Counted from the first letter of the stretch, positions 1-9,433 are shown. The stretch: DNA of 64,000 bases from Clostridiales bacterium (GCA_024690965.1 JAILOG010000016.1:124001-188000), one strand, 5' to 3'. Made by a program: numbers and translations. Notes: generated from the sequence alone by a model not told the origin.

Positions 1-2
1 TT

Positions 3-770
3 ATATTTATGCAGTATTTGGCGCAGGAGCGAAAAAACAACGCAGCCACAAGAGCCAGAAAAACGTCTTGTCTGCGCAGCTTTTATAAATATCTTAATGA
101 GTATAATTTTATAAGCGTTAATCCAACGGAGAATTTACATATACCGAAAATTGACAAAAAGCTGCCTCATCATCTTACACTTGAGCAGTCTGTTGAGCTA
201 CTGAAAAGCATTGACGGACCTAACAAAGAGCGCGATTACTGTATTTTGACGCTTTTTTTAAACTGCGGTATGCGTTTGCAGGAGCTTGTGGATATCAATT
301 ATAACGACATAAGAAATGACGGGACTATTATAATTAAAGGAAAAGGCAGCAAAGAACGCCTTGTTTATTTAAATGACGCCTGCATAAAGGCGATTAACGA
401 TTATATGGCTGTACGCCCAAAGGACGGTCTTAAAGGAGACAGCCGCTCTGCCCTATTTATAAGCAGAAACCGTAACAGAATTAACGTGAGCACGGTGCAA
501 AAACTCGTTTATAAGTATCTGAGTAACATAGGATTATCTGCGCGTGACGGTTTTTCATGTCATAAGCTGCGCCACACAGCCGCAACGCTTATGTACCAAA
601 CAGGTAATGTAGACGTTAGAGTGCTAAAAGAGCTTTTGGGTCACGAAAACCTCTCTACAACACAAATTTATACTCATGTTTCCGATAAACAGCTTAAAAA
701 CGCCTCTTTTTCAAATCCTCTGTCAAAACAAAGCTCAGATTTTGACGAAAAAGAAGAAAACAATGATTGA
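3..770 (+). CDS. Tyrosine recombinase (XerC/XerD-like), N-terminus outside window
   Basis: This is a phage-integrase family site-specific recombinase that cuts and rejoins DNA through a tyrosine-DNA intermediate. Numbering from the first visible methionine at base 9, the catalytic set is present: Arg89 in CGMRLQEL, a Lys near 113, His185-x-x-Arg188 in HKLRH, His212 in LLGH and Tyr221 as nucleophile. Only the end of the SAM-like core-binding domain is seen. The reading frame stays open to the first bases and typical Xer proteins are about 300 residues, so roughly 50 residues lie upstream. An acidic tail follows the catalytic domain. It could be the chromosomal Xer dimer-resolution enzyme or an element integrase; the 253 residues seen cannot decide. 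Confidence 0.9.
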   Translation: MFMQYLAQERKNNAATRARKTSCLRSFYKYLNEYNFISVNPTENLHIPKIDKKLPHHLTLEQSVELLKSIDGPNKERDYCILTLFLNCGMRLQELVDINYNDIRNDGTIIIKGKGSKERLVYLNDACIKAINDYMAVRPKDGLKGDSRSALFISRNRNRINVSTVQKLVYKYLSNIGLSARDGFSCHKLRHTAATLMYQTGNVDVRVLKELLGHENLSTTQIYTHVSDKQLKNASFSNPLSKQSSDFDEKEENND

Positions 771-780
771 ATAGCTTAAA

Positions 781-827
781 CCGGCAAGCGTGCAGTCTTA
801 TTAAGGCTTTCACACTTGCCGGTTTTT
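781..827 (+). terminator. Rho-independent terminator after the recombinase
   Basis: CCGGCAAG at 781-788 pairs with CTTGCCGG at 815-822, followed directly by a run of five T. It sits just after the recombinase stop codon. The facing dockerin gene converges on it. Confidence 0.85.
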
Positions 828-863
828 ATAACAGCTAACTTAAAAAGATCTATAAGAGTATTC

Positions 864-1802
864 TTATACAAGAGACAGCGTTACGGTTATGTCTCCTTCT
901 CCGAGCAAGTTTCGTAAAGAACCGTCAACATTTCTTATTTTTGCGATTTTTGTAAAACTCCAGGTGTTGGTGTCATAATAAATAGTAAGTTTATTACCCT
1001 GATAAAGTATAACATCTCCCGGTTCGGTAGTGATGCTTTTGTCGTTTTTAGGAAGCTCAAAAGGTAAATCTCCTACTTTTTCAAAACCTCCGTAGTCGAT
1101 CATATGTATTGTTATACTTTTTTCTGCAAGAATTTTCTTAAAAGCTTCCGCCGAAGAATTATTCTCAAACTCCGCGTAAAAGATGGTTCCGTTTGCATCA
1201 ATTTTGAGAAGCATCTCTGTTTTGTTTTCGGATTTTTCAGTATCGGATTCCGTTTCCGGGTTAACGCTGTCAAAATTTGTAATAAGCTTTGCGATAAATT
1301 TCTGTATCAATACAACATCCTGCATATTTTGCACTTTATCACGGTTTACATCTGCGTTTATACACTGAATATCATTAAGTGTAACAAGTTTTGCCACCGC
1401 ACGCTGAAGCTCAACAACATCAAGCATATTAACAAAGCCGTTCAAGTCTACGTCGCCAAGCAAATACGAAGGCTTATCACTGTCCGTATTGTCAGATCCC
1501 GATGTGTCTGTTTCTTTGCCGGTATCAGTATCGGATTGCGGGTTATCGCTGTCTCTTGTGTCAATATCGGACAAAATTATAACTTCGGTGTCAGTATCAA
1601 TTACCGAATCGGTTTCAAAGCCATACAAGTCATCAAAGCTTACATAATTCTCGCTGCCGTCATAAACTTCGTCAGTGTCTGTTCCTGTATCGGTATCGCA
1701 ATAGCATATGGTGCAGTTAAGTGCAATAATTGTAATGCTCAGCATAATAAAAAGCATAATTACCGGTAAGCATTTTTTATTACTGTTTTTACGTTTATTC
1801 AT
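864..1802 (-). CDS. Secreted dockerin protein with C-terminal cyclophilin-like domain
   Basis: A 312-residue exported protein. Residues 13-34 form a hydrophobic signal or anchor, followed by a low-complexity linker (about 36-112) rich in Asp, Thr and Ser with repeated DTDTG. Residues 115-175 are a two-repeat dockerin: GDVDLNGFVNMLDVVELQ and DVNRDKVQNMQDVVLIQ match the calcium-loop pattern DxNxDGxVxxxDxxxL. Residues 196-312 resemble the bacterial cyclophilin-like beta-barrel family (signatures DYGGFEKVGDLPFELP and GDVILYQGNKLTIYYD). The family role is unknown. By inference the dockerin docks the barrel to a cohesin at the cell surface. The start codon lies 8 bases inside whiA, so translation may be coupled to that housekeeping operon. 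Confidence 0.8.
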   Translation of the reverse strand: MNKRKNSNKKCLPVIMLFIMLSITIIALNCTICYCDTDTGTDTDEVYDGSENYVSFDDLYGFETDSVIDTDTEVIILSDIDTRDSDNPQSDTDTGKETDTSGSDNTDSDKPSYLLGDVDLNGFVNMLDVVELQRAVAKLVTLNDIQCINADVNRDKVQNMQDVVLIQKFIAKLITNFDSVNPETESDTEKSENKTEMLLKIDANGTIFYAEFENNSSAEAFKKILAEKSITIHMIDYGGFEKVGDLPFELPKNDKSITTEPGDVILYQGNKLTIYYDTNTWSFTKIAKIRNVDGSLRNLLGEGDITVTLSLV

Positions 1803-2724
1803 ATTTAGACATCTCCACTATTTTATTAAGTCTATGGTTTACTCCGCTTCGGCTTATTTTGGGGTTTAGGCTCTCCCCTAACTCTCTGAGCGACATTTCG
1901 GGGTTTTCATATCTTAGTATTGCCAGTTCTTTAAGCTCATCGGATAAACTGTTGAATTTTCCCGAAGCCTTGAGCTTTTTAATTGCTTCTAACTGCACGG
2001 CGGCGGCTTTTGCCGTTTTATTTGAGTTTGCTATCTCCGAATTGGTTATTCTTGTAGTACGGTTGATTATGTCTTTTTCTATGGTTTTTTGTATAAACAC
2101 CATATTTGCCTTGGAAGCTCCCATAATTGCAAGCATTTCGGCTATTGCGTCCTTGTCTTTGAAATATACTATATAATTCCCCTTGCGAATGAGTGTTCGA
2201 GGGATTATTTTTATGTCGCTTACTTCTTCACTTACGGAAATGATAAGATTACATAAATCGTTTACAACATTCTTATACGGAGACGAAAATTCAAGGTGGT
2301 ATTCTCTTTCGGGATTGCTTACCGTTCCCGTACACAAGAACACACCGCGCAAAAAGGCGCATTTTGCCTCCGAGGAGTCTATCAAGGCTTTGTTTATGCG
2401 CAAAGATATGTCATCGGGATTATGCATAACATAATCGAAAACTTTGCTTACGTCATTTTTATACACCACAGACGAAGTATAAAGCATCGCGCCTGATTTT
2501 TTATTGGTTGAGGTATACTTTACCTGGGCAATAATTTTGCAGCATCCCGCAAGCAGCAGACAAAATCTTTTGGCAGAGTCCGCATTCTCGGTGGAAAAAA
2601 CAATATTGTCGTTTTTAAAGCTTTTGCAAAAAAGTAAAAAACCGTATAATTCTGCTCTTGCTGTATCTTCGTTATCCATAGATAATTCGCACAGCTCGGC
2701 TTTTATTTCACCTGAAAATGACAT
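1795..2724 (-). CDS. whiA: DNA-binding protein WhiA
   Basis: A WhiA-family protein of 309 residues, the usual length. The N-terminal two thirds have the LAGLIDADG-like fold without endonuclease function (AFLRGVFLCTGTVSNPEREY is the family landmark). The C-terminal part, from about residue 235, is the helix-turn-helix (SLRELGESLNPKISRSGVNH). In Streptomyces WhiA is a sporulation transcription factor; in Firmicutes it is linked to cell division and chromosome segregation. It follows rapZ by 10 bases in the conserved order murB-rapZ-whiA, and its end overlaps the downstream dockerin gene. Confidence 0.95.
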   Translation of the reverse strand: MSFSGEIKAELCELSMDNEDTARAELYGFLLFCKSFKNDNIVFSTENADSAKRFCLLLAGCCKIIAQVKYTSTNKKSGAMLYTSSVVYKNDVSKVFDYVMHNPDDISLRINKALIDSSEAKCAFLRGVFLCTGTVSNPEREYHLEFSSPYKNVVNDLCNLIISVSEEVSDIKIIPRTLIRKGNYIVYFKDKDAIAEMLAIMGASKANMVFIQKTIEKDIINRTTRITNSEIANSNKTAKAAAVQLEAIKKLKASGKFNSLSDELKELAILRYENPEMSLRELGESLNPKISRSGVNHRLNKIVEMSKYE

Positions 2725-2734
2725 TTTATCACAC

Positions 2735-3610
2735 TCATTCTTTGTTTATATCTCTGTGGTAAACGGAAGTTCCGGTATTTTTTGACTTAATACTGTTATA
2801 TATCTTATCTGCGACGGCAACACTGCGGTGCTTTCCGCCTGTGCAGCCGACAGCGATAACCAGATGACTTTTGCCCTCGGAAGCGTAAAGCGGCAAAGAG
2901 AAGCTGATATAATCCATTATTTTGTCAAATAATGCAATTGATTCTTCATTTCCGAACACATAATCAGCCACATCTTTATCGTTGCCTGTTTTATGCTTTA
3001 ATGAGCTTACATAAAAGGGGTTCGGCATACATCTTACATCAAATACCAAATGCGCCTCGGAAGGTATACCGTATTTAAAGCCGAAAGACATACAGGTAAT
3101 GCTCATACTGCCGAGCTCACCTGAGGAAAAGACAGAGATTATTCTCTCTTTTAGTTGTATTGCCGACATTTTTCCTGTATCAAAAACATAATCGGCTATT
3201 TGCTTTAATTCGTTTGTAAGCTCAATTTCGGCTTTTATCGCCTGCTCAATGGAGCCCGAGTATTTCTTGCTTAACGGATGCTTTCTTCTTGTTTGATTAA
3301 ATCTGGATGTAAGCACAGGAATTTCGGCGCACAAATACAGTATTTTATATGGCTTATTCTGTGCGCGAAGGGTTTTAAGCGCCGATAGCAAATTGGAAAA
3401 GCCCTCTCCCCTTGCGTCGGCTACCACGGCAACTCTTTTCATTGCAGTATCTGTAGATTTTCCGCAAAGATCATAAAAAGTCAGCAAAAGCTGAACGGGC
3501 AGATTATCAACACAGTAAAACCCTATATCCTCCAGCGAGTGCATTGCTATGGTTTTCCCCGCGCCCGACAGTCCGGATATTATTACAAATTCCATACCTC
3601 TTGTAGACAT
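2735..3610 (-). CDS. rapZ: RapZ/YvcJ-family nucleotide-binding protein
   Basis: A P-loop ATP/GTP-binding protein of 291 residues. The Walker A motif GLSGAGKT lies at residues 13-20 from the chosen start. A later GCTGGKHRSV segment is typical of the C-terminal RNA- or metabolite-binding half. In E. coli RapZ guides RNase E to GlmZ sRNA and so controls amino-sugar supply; the Firmicutes homologue YvcJ binds nucleotides and has a less clear role. The ATG at 3610 is preferred because AAAGGTG lies 6 bases upstream; a GTG at 3619 overlaps that site. It lies between murB and whiA in one leftward operon. Confidence 0.93.
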   Translation of the reverse strand: MSTRGMEFVIISGLSGAGKTIAMHSLEDIGFYCVDNLPVQLLLTFYDLCGKSTDTAMKRVAVVADARGEGFSNLLSALKTLRAQNKPYKILYLCAEIPVLTSRFNQTRRKHPLSKKYSGSIEQAIKAEIELTNELKQIADYVFDTGKMSAIQLKERIISVFSSGELGSMSITCMSFGFKYGIPSEAHLVFDVRCMPNPFYVSSLKHKTGNDKDVADYVFGNEESIALFDKIMDYISFSLPLYASEGKSHLVIAVGCTGGKHRSVAVADKIYNSIKSKNTGTSVYHRDINKE

Positions 3611-3641
3611 ATTTATCACCTTTTAAGTATCCGTTATATCT

Positions 3642-4550
3642 CTATTTTTCGGATATGGGCTTGATCTCACATTCGAGCTCCACTCCGAATTTACACTTTA
3701 CTTCTTTCTTTATGTGATTCACAAGCTTAATTACATCATTGCAGGAAGCGTTTCCCGTGTTAACTATAAAGCCTGCGTGCTTTTCGCTTACCATTGCGCC
3801 GCCGATATTATATCCCTTAAGACCGCATTGCTCTATCAAGGCGCCCGCAAAATATCCCTCGGGGCGTTTGAAAACACTTCCCGCGCTCGGATATTCAAGC
3901 GGTTGTTTTTCCCTGCGGCGCGTCATATAATCATTCATTTTTTCGCTTATAACGGCTTTTTGAGATACGTTTAGGTCTAATACAGCTGAAATTATTATGT
4001 ATCTGTCATTCATAAAAATACTTTTGCGATATCCGAAATCGCATTCTTCTTTTTTGAATTTCTTTATCTCTCCGCTGTTTATCTCAAGCACTTCAACATA
4101 TTCTATATTTGAGGATATCTCACCGCCGTAGGCTCCCGCGTTCATGTATACAGCGCCGCCTACGGTCCCCGGGATACCGTAAAGCTCTTCGAGCCCGGAA
4201 AGGCCGTTATCTCTTGCAAAAGTGCAGGCATTGACAAGCATCGCGGCGCTTCCGCAATTCATTTTGTTTTCAGATATCAAAGAAATGTCTTTAAAATCAC
4301 CCGAAAGAGATATTACTGCGCCACGGTATCCATTATCGCCAAATACGGTATTTGAGCCGTTTCCCAAAATGAAAAAGCGTATGTTATTATCTGAACAATG
4401 CTTTGTTACCGTATACAGTTCATTTATGTTTTCGGGCAAGATAAGCATATCGGCATTTCCGCCTATTTTAAAGGTAGTATGCCTGCAAAGCGGCTCGTTT
4501 TCTTTATATTTACAGCCAATGCTGTTACAAAGCTCTGTAAGAGATCTCAT
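3642..4550 (-). CDS. murB: UDP-N-acetylenolpyruvoylglucosamine reductase
   Basis: MurB reduces UDP-GlcNAc-enolpyruvate to UDP-MurNAc with NADPH and FAD, an early cytoplasmic step of peptidoglycan synthesis. The 302-residue protein shows the FAD_binding_4 region (LGNGSNTVF; IPGTVGGAVYMNAGAYGGE) and the C-terminal MurB domain with the proton-donor serine in PSAGSVFKRP, the arginine in FGYRKS and a late glutamate in VELECEIK. It belongs to the hprK-PHP-murB-rapZ-whiA leftward cluster. Confidence 0.97.
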   Translation of the reverse strand: MRSLTELCNSIGCKYKENEPLCRHTTFKIGGNADMLILPENINELYTVTKHCSDNNIRFFILGNGSNTVFGDNGYRGAVISLSGDFKDISLISENKMNCGSAAMLVNACTFARDNGLSGLEELYGIPGTVGGAVYMNAGAYGGEISSNIEYVEVLEINSGEIKKFKKEECDFGYRKSIFMNDRYIIISAVLDLNVSQKAVISEKMNDYMTRRREKQPLEYPSAGSVFKRPEGYFAGALIEQCGLKGYNIGGAMVSEKHAGFIVNTGNASCNDVIKLVNHIKKEVKCKFGVELECEIKPISEK

Positions 4551-4568
4551 CAGTATATCACTCTCAAA

Positions 4569-5294
4569 TCAAATTTCTATATTGTGCTGTGAAAAATAGT
4601 TTTGCAGTTTTCTCGCGTCGGAGTTTATTATCAATTCGCTTGGGAAGCCGATTTCTTCGAGCATTTGAAGCGCTCTCGGGGCTTTGCCCACAAGCATTTG
4701 AAAATGAGCGTCAGAGTTTACAACAACCCCCACCCCGTGCCTTTTGCAAAGCTCGGCTATTTTTACACAGTTGGCAACTGACTCTTTTCTGACATTGAAT
4801 GTTGCTTCGTTGATTTCCACCAATTTACCGTAATCACCGAATATGGGTATAACCCTTTCGTAATCGTATTTATACGCCTCGTGTCCGCTGTGCCCTATAA
4901 CGTTTACAAGCGGGTTTTTGGCAACCTGGATATATGTGTTGGTCACTGCGTCAATATCGTCGCGCCACGGCAATGTCTCACGGTGAATGGAAGCGATCAC
5001 CCATTCCAAAGACGAGGTCGTAAATTCATCAACATCGAGCGTACCGTAATAGTCTGTAATATTCGCTTCAATTCCCTTTATAACACGCACTCCCATCCAA
5101 TGAGACGGAATAATACCCATATTCTCAAAATACCACTTACCGGGGGCTCCGGGCATTGATTTTCCGTGGTCGGTAATTGCGATCGCATATAACCCAATGG
5201 CGGATGCCGCCTGAACCATTTCCTGCAAAGTAGAATAAGCGTGAGTAGAGGCAAGGGTGTGTGTATGTAAGTCTGCTATTAATTTTGGGAACAT
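4569..5294 (-). CDS. PHP-domain phosphatase/hydrolase (YcdX-like)
   Basis: A 241-residue polymerase-and-histidinol-phosphatase fold enzyme. The metal ligands are visible: DLHTHT near the N-terminus, AITDHGKS, KGIEAN, HSGHE, and NSDAH near the C-terminus. Family members hydrolyse phosphate esters with a trinuclear metal centre; the substrate is not deducible. The ATG at 5294 is chosen because an AAAGGAG ribosome site lies about 11 bases upstream; this overlaps hprK by 0 bases, starting just after its stop. The gene sits between hprK and murB, a position kept in many Clostridia. Confidence 0.9.
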   Translation of the reverse strand: MFPKLIADLHTHTLASTHAYSTLQEMVQAASAIGLYAIAITDHGKSMPGAPGKWYFENMGIIPSHWMGVRVIKGIEANITDYYGTLDVDEFTTSSLEWVIASIHRETLPWRDDIDAVTNTYIQVAKNPLVNVIGHSGHEAYKYDYERVIPIFGDYGKLVEINEATFNVRKESVANCVKIAELCKRHGVGVVVNSDAHFQMLVGKAPRALQMLEEIGFPSELIINSDARKLQNYFSQHNIEI

Positions 5295-5310
5295 TTTTAA
5301 TTTTTCTCCT

Positions 5311-6276
5311 TTAGAAGTCCAAATCGGACTCTTTTTTTGTTTCAATTACTTCTTTGGGAACATCCATACCCAGTGCCGATAACAGCTCATATGCGGCGTT
5401 ATATCCCATTTTCTTTTGCCTGTTGTTCATGGCGGCTGTTTCAATTATTACGGCTAAATTTCTACCGGGCTTTACGGGAACGGTAAGGACCGGGATCTCT
5501 ACATCTAAAAGTTTGATATATTGGTTTTCAAGACCTATTCTGTCATAAGGCTTGCTGCTGTCCCACGTTTCAAGGTTTATGACGATATCAATATTTCCCG
5601 ACATTTTAACGGCGCCCATACCGAACAGACGTCTCGCATTGATTATACCTACGCCCCTGAGCTCGATAAAATGACGGATATTCTCCGGTGATGCGCCTAC
5701 TAAAGTCTTTTGAGAAAGCTTTCTTATTTCCACAGCGTCGTCGGCGATAAGGCGGTGTCCGCGCTTTACAAGTTCTATGGCTGTTTCCGATTTACCTATA
5801 CCGCTGTCTCCTGTTAAAAGTATGCCTTCGCCGTAAACTTCCACAAAAACCCCATGACGTGTTATACGGGGGGCAAGCTCACTGCTTAGAATAGCCGCAA
5901 GCGAACCTACCAGACTCGAGGTGCTCTCCCCTGAGGATAACACCGTTATATTGTTAACGTGTGCGGCTTCAAGCACTTCGCTGTATGTGTTTATTCCTCT
6001 TGAAATAATGAGCGCAGGGGGCTTTAAGGCAAATATATTGCACATTATGTCATATCTTTTTTCCGGAGATAGCTTTTTTAAATACGCGTGCTCTGTATTG
6101 CCCATAACCATAATACGGTTGTTATCAAAATAATCCAAAAAGCCTGTAAGTTCAAGCCCCGGTCTGTTTATCTCGTTAGAGGTGATAAGTATTTCATCTG
6201 TAGGCTTTTCCTGAGCAAGCACGGTCAAAGATAACTCATTTATGATTTTTGATAAAGCTATGGAAAATTTCTGCAT
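5311..6276 (-). CDS. hprK: HPr kinase/phosphorylase
   Basis: HprK phosphorylates Ser46 of HPr with ATP or pyrophosphate and reverses it with phosphate, the sensor step of carbon catabolite repression in Firmicutes. The protein has 321 residues: an N-terminal HprK domain (about 1-135), His141 in RHGVFVEVYGEG, Walker A GDSGIGKS at 156-163, and the family signature around 205-220 (ELRGVGIINARRLFGMGAV). An AGGAGG site lies ahead of the ATG. It heads the run through PHP, murB, rapZ and whiA; only 26 bases separate it from the dockerin gene upstream, so read-through from there is possible. Confidence 0.97.
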   Translation of the reverse strand: MQKFSIALSKIINELSLTVLAQEKPTDEILITSNEINRPGLELTGFLDYFDNNRIMVMGNTEHAYLKKLSPEKRYDIMCNIFALKPPALIISRGINTYSEVLEAAHVNNITVLSSGESTSSLVGSLAAILSSELAPRITRHGVFVEVYGEGILLTGDSGIGKSETAIELVKRGHRLIADDAVEIRKLSQKTLVGASPENIRHFIELRGVGIINARRLFGMGAVKMSGNIDIVINLETWDSSKPYDRIGLENQYIKLLDVEIPVLTVPVKPGRNLAVIIETAAMNNRQKKMGYNAAYELLSALGMDVPKEVIETKKESDLDF

Positions 6277-6302
6277 TTATTCTTGCCTCCTTATACTGTT
6301 TA

Positions 6303-8675
6303 TCAGTCTAATATTCCAAACGATGCCTGCATATCGCCCAAAACGTCATTACATATACTGAGTAATTTATCATTGGAAAGAGCGCGGTATTTTTTTAGTA
6401 TATCATCTTCATAGTCCATAATAGCGGCCACCGCGGCGTTCTTATACAACATATACATATTACCCGTCAGAGTAATAAAACTGTCGGGTCTTAGTTTTGA
6501 ATATATAATGCTGCCTGAGCTTATATAAAACTTGTTGTTTTCCACATATATTCCGTTATGTGAAAAATCCGATTCACCTGTTGTTACCGAGTTTCCGTTC
6601 AATCCACCGTTTTGTGTATCAACTCGGTAGCTTAAATCTGACGACCAACCCATACCGGAAAAAATAATATTATTATTGTTTACAGAAACCGTATCGTCAA
6701 TTTTGGCGTTTTTATCACAGTCTATAACTATTCCCGACATACATCTGTCTATAACGTTACCGTCTGCAACCAACCTTCCGTTTAGCTTATCAAGCTTGTG
6801 GGCTGTATATGTTATTCCTCCACCGAAACACTGCAGAATATAATTAGAAGATATTGTGTTATTGTAGCCGTCGGCTTTTATTCCTTCGCCGCAAACAGGA
6901 ATATAATCATTATACCCGATTTTTCCCGAGCCGCCTCCTATGCAGCTTACAATACAATTCTTAATTATAATATTATCGCATGCCTTGGTGTTTACGCCAA
7001 CCGTGTTTCCGTACATAACGCATAGATTATCTATTGTAACATTATCTGCGCAGGTAATAATGCCGTCATAACCGTCAGGCTGAAGCGAACACTGAAACTC
7101 TATGCTTGAATATACAACGGCGGGGTTCCCAAAATCGCATCTCAAATACAGATCTCCGCCCATATCGGTATCATATGAGTTAAACGGTATTTTCATTTTG
7201 TCTATGTTATCGGGCAAGCCGCAGTAAAAATTCAAATTATCATTCAGCTCATTAATTATTGAGAAATCCTGCTCAGGATTATTTACGGATACTTCCTTTT
7301 TACCGTTCCAGTAAGAGAACACCCTAACGGCATAGTCTTTGGCGTCAAAAACAATGCCCCCGCAGTCCTGCAGCTTGTAAGCGTATTTCCATATTTTTTT
7401 ATTGTTGTTATCATACCAAAGTTTCCAGTCGTCTGCTATACCGCCGTTTCGCGGAGAACCGTAAATATTTGGCTTATCTCCCCTGCCGTATGATGAATAT
7501 ATAACACCTTTTGAACATTTAAGATGACCTCTGAAAGTACATCCGCGCTCAAATAACACTCCATCGCCCGGTTTAAGCTTAGCCGAAGATGCTTTTTCAA
7601 GCGTTGCCCACGGTGAATAAGGCGATAGACCGTCGTTATCATCATTACCTTTTACACTTGATACATAGTATATTTTACCCGAACAAAAAATATTATCTCC
7701 GTTTTCTCTTATACTTGCTATATAACTATTTAGCCCTGTTAAATAATCCTTATCATTATTATCCATTATATGGTCATATGCAACGGGAAAAGCATTTTCG
7801 GACGAATCGTGCAGGCGTGTTACGGCTTTTACAAAATCGGTGTAAGATATTTTTTGTGTAAGATAATCCATATCCCCGAATTTTATTTTATCGAAAAGCG
7901 TATTCGAAGAATCTAAGCTTATCCTGAGAAACGAGTAATAATACGCCGCAATATTGATTCTGTATGTACCGCCGCAAAAGCTTATATCTCTTAAATTTCC
8001 GTTTTCTCCGAAAAGCGGGTTCCACGGCACTGTGTTTACCATATCGTTTATTTCGGGTTTGAATATTTTTTCAAATTCAGCTTTATTTATTTCGGTGTAT
8101 TCGTCGCCTAGGATCTCCGCAACGGCAAAAACAGATACCATCGCGTCAAATACGGTAACATTGGTGTCATCGGATATTCTTGCCGCGGGGTACAGATCTT
8201 TAAAATCCGAAAGTTTGGTTTTATCAATAACCGTAACAGCGTTATCCAATATATTGAACATTTCACTGAATTTAAGAGAATCAATATACTTTGATTTATT
8301 AATAATATTAATATTTATCGCCCTTAATATTTCGTCATCACTGCTGTAATTCAAATGTGTTGAAACTCTCTTATTCTCTTGGTTAAAATCTGCGATCAAT
8401 TTGCCGGCAAATTGCTGTAATTTAATAACATCAAGCATATTAAGCGTTCCCTTTGGCTCGGAAACATCTGCCAAATCAAACTGTCTGTAAGAAAAAATGT
8501 TATATTCGGCAATATATTTTTGCAAAAGGATAATATCATTTTCATCAACTTTACCGCTGTAATCTATGTCTCCCTGAAGCACAGCTTCTTCTTCATTGCA
8601 GCATGCAAGTGTGCTTAATATCACAACACATAGAATAACGGGCAGTATTTTATTAATTAACTTTTTAAACCTCAA
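6303..8675 (-). CDS. Dockerin lipoprotein with right-handed beta-helix domain
   Basis: A 790-residue exported protein. The N-terminus has a basic stretch, a hydrophobic core and a lipobox-like LACC near residue 26, so it is probably a lipoprotein. A dockerin follows at about 34-96 (GDIDYSGKVDENDIILLQ; second repeat DVSEPKGTLNMLDVIKLQ, whose calcium loop is irregular). The middle is unassigned. From about 330 a segment opening YYVSSVKGNDDNDGLSPYSP is the usual start of pectate-lyase-like beta-helix proteins, with repeated N-rich coils (IDNLCVMYGNTVGVNTKACDN). It may bind or cleave polysaccharide; no catalytic residues were identified. The start is a TTG at 8675, supported by GAGGTGA eight bases upstream. 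Confidence 0.78.
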   Translation of the reverse strand: MRFKKLINKILPVILCVVILSTLACCNEEEAVLQGDIDYSGKVDENDIILLQKYIAEYNIFSYRQFDLADVSEPKGTLNMLDVIKLQQFAGKLIADFNQENKRVSTHLNYSSDDEILRAININIINKSKYIDSLKFSEMFNILDNAVTVIDKTKLSDFKDLYPAARISDDTNVTVFDAMVSVFAVAEILGDEYTEINKAEFEKIFKPEINDMVNTVPWNPLFGENGNLRDISFCGGTYRINIAAYYYSFLRISLDSSNTLFDKIKFGDMDYLTQKISYTDFVKAVTRLHDSSENAFPVAYDHIMDNNDKDYLTGLNSYIASIRENGDNIFCSGKIYYVSSVKGNDDNDGLSPYSPWATLEKASSAKLKPGDGVLFERGCTFRGHLKCSKGVIYSSYGRGDKPNIYGSPRNGGIADDWKLWYDNNNKKIWKYAYKLQDCGGIVFDAKDYAVRVFSYWNGKKEVSVNNPEQDFSIINELNDNLNFYCGLPDNIDKMKIPFNSYDTDMGGDLYLRCDFGNPAVVYSSIEFQCSLQPDGYDGIITCADNVTIDNLCVMYGNTVGVNTKACDNIIIKNCIVSCIGGGSGKIGYNDYIPVCGEGIKADGYNNTISSNYILQCFGGGITYTAHKLDKLNGRLVADGNVIDRCMSGIVIDCDKNAKIDDTVSVNNNNIIFSGMGWSSDLSYRVDTQNGGLNGNSVTTGESDFSHNGIYVENNKFYISSGSIIYSKLRPDSFITLTGNMYMLYKNAAVAAIMDYEDDILKKYRALSNDKLLSICNDVLGDMQASFGILD

Positions 8676-8751
8676 AATATATCACCTCTTTAACATACAT
8701 GCATAATTACGGCATTTGACACAAACAAAGTATATACAGGTATTTTAAGTT

Positions 8752-9369
8752 TTACGGCAATTGCGGTATCTTATCAAATACCTCTGCAACCTTATCCCTC
8801 ATCCAAAGCATTGGGCTTATACGTACGGAAAAACCGAATCCGTTATCACACAACCAATCATAAGGCTTTGCGTGAGGGAGACCGTATACAGATAAAATTG
8901 TAGAGATAACACCGCCGTGGGCAACGATTACAGCTGTGGTAGTACCCGTTTTTATCAGACCCTCAACCACCTTTTCAAAGGCAAGACACACCCTGCGTGT
9001 AAAATCCGCACCGTTTTCTCCGTTTGGCGGATAAATGTTTTCCGAATTTGCAAGCCAGGCGGAGAATTCAGGCGTTTTTTTAAGCTCATCTACGCTTTTA
9101 CGTTCCCAATCTCCAAATGAACATTCGCGAAAATCTGGGATTATTATTGGCTTATGCGAAGGATATATCAGGTTGCAGGTTTGTATACATCTAAGCATAG
9201 GGCTTGAGAAAACCACAGGCGTTCCGGGGTATACGTAATCCGTATCATATTTTTTGATATCTTCTATCCCCTCTTTACACAACGGAACATCGGTAGAGCC
9301 GATATAAAGTCCTTTTAAGTTCTCCGATGTTTGACCGTGACGGATAAAATGAACGGTGTAAGTTTTCAT
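8752..9369 (-). CDS. Histidine phosphatase family protein
   Basis: A 205-residue member of the phosphoglycerate-mutase-like (histidine phosphatase) superfamily. The phosphohistidine motif FIRHGQTSEN is at the N-terminus, a glutamate/ECSFGDWE segment lies in the middle, and the second catalytic histidine is in VAHGGV. Such proteins include cofactor-dependent mutases, CobC phosphatases and broad phosphatases; the size and GDWE motif fit the CobC/GpmB-type group, but no cobalamin gene is nearby. The ATG at 9369 with an upstream GTGAG is preferred over a TTG at 9375. Confidence 0.85.
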   Translation of the reverse strand: MKTYTVHFIRHGQTSENLKGLYIGSTDVPLCKEGIEDIKKYDTDYVYPGTPVVFSSPMLRCIQTCNLIYPSHKPIIIPDFRECSFGDWERKSVDELKKTPEFSAWLANSENIYPPNGENGADFTRRVCLAFEKVVEGLIKTGTTTAVIVAHGGVISTILSVYGLPHAKPYDWLCDNGFGFSVRISPMLWMRDKVAEVFDKIPQLP

Positions 9370-9433
9370 ACGCAACTCACTTTCTATATATTACAATAGT
9401 TTGAAAAAATATTAAAAAAATTGTTAAAAAATG

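Noticed and set aside
1104..1769. Rightward open frame (221 codons) inside the dockerin-cyclophilin gene
   Set aside because: Opposite-strand shadow caused by the biased Ser/Thr/Asp codons of the linker; no ribosome site.
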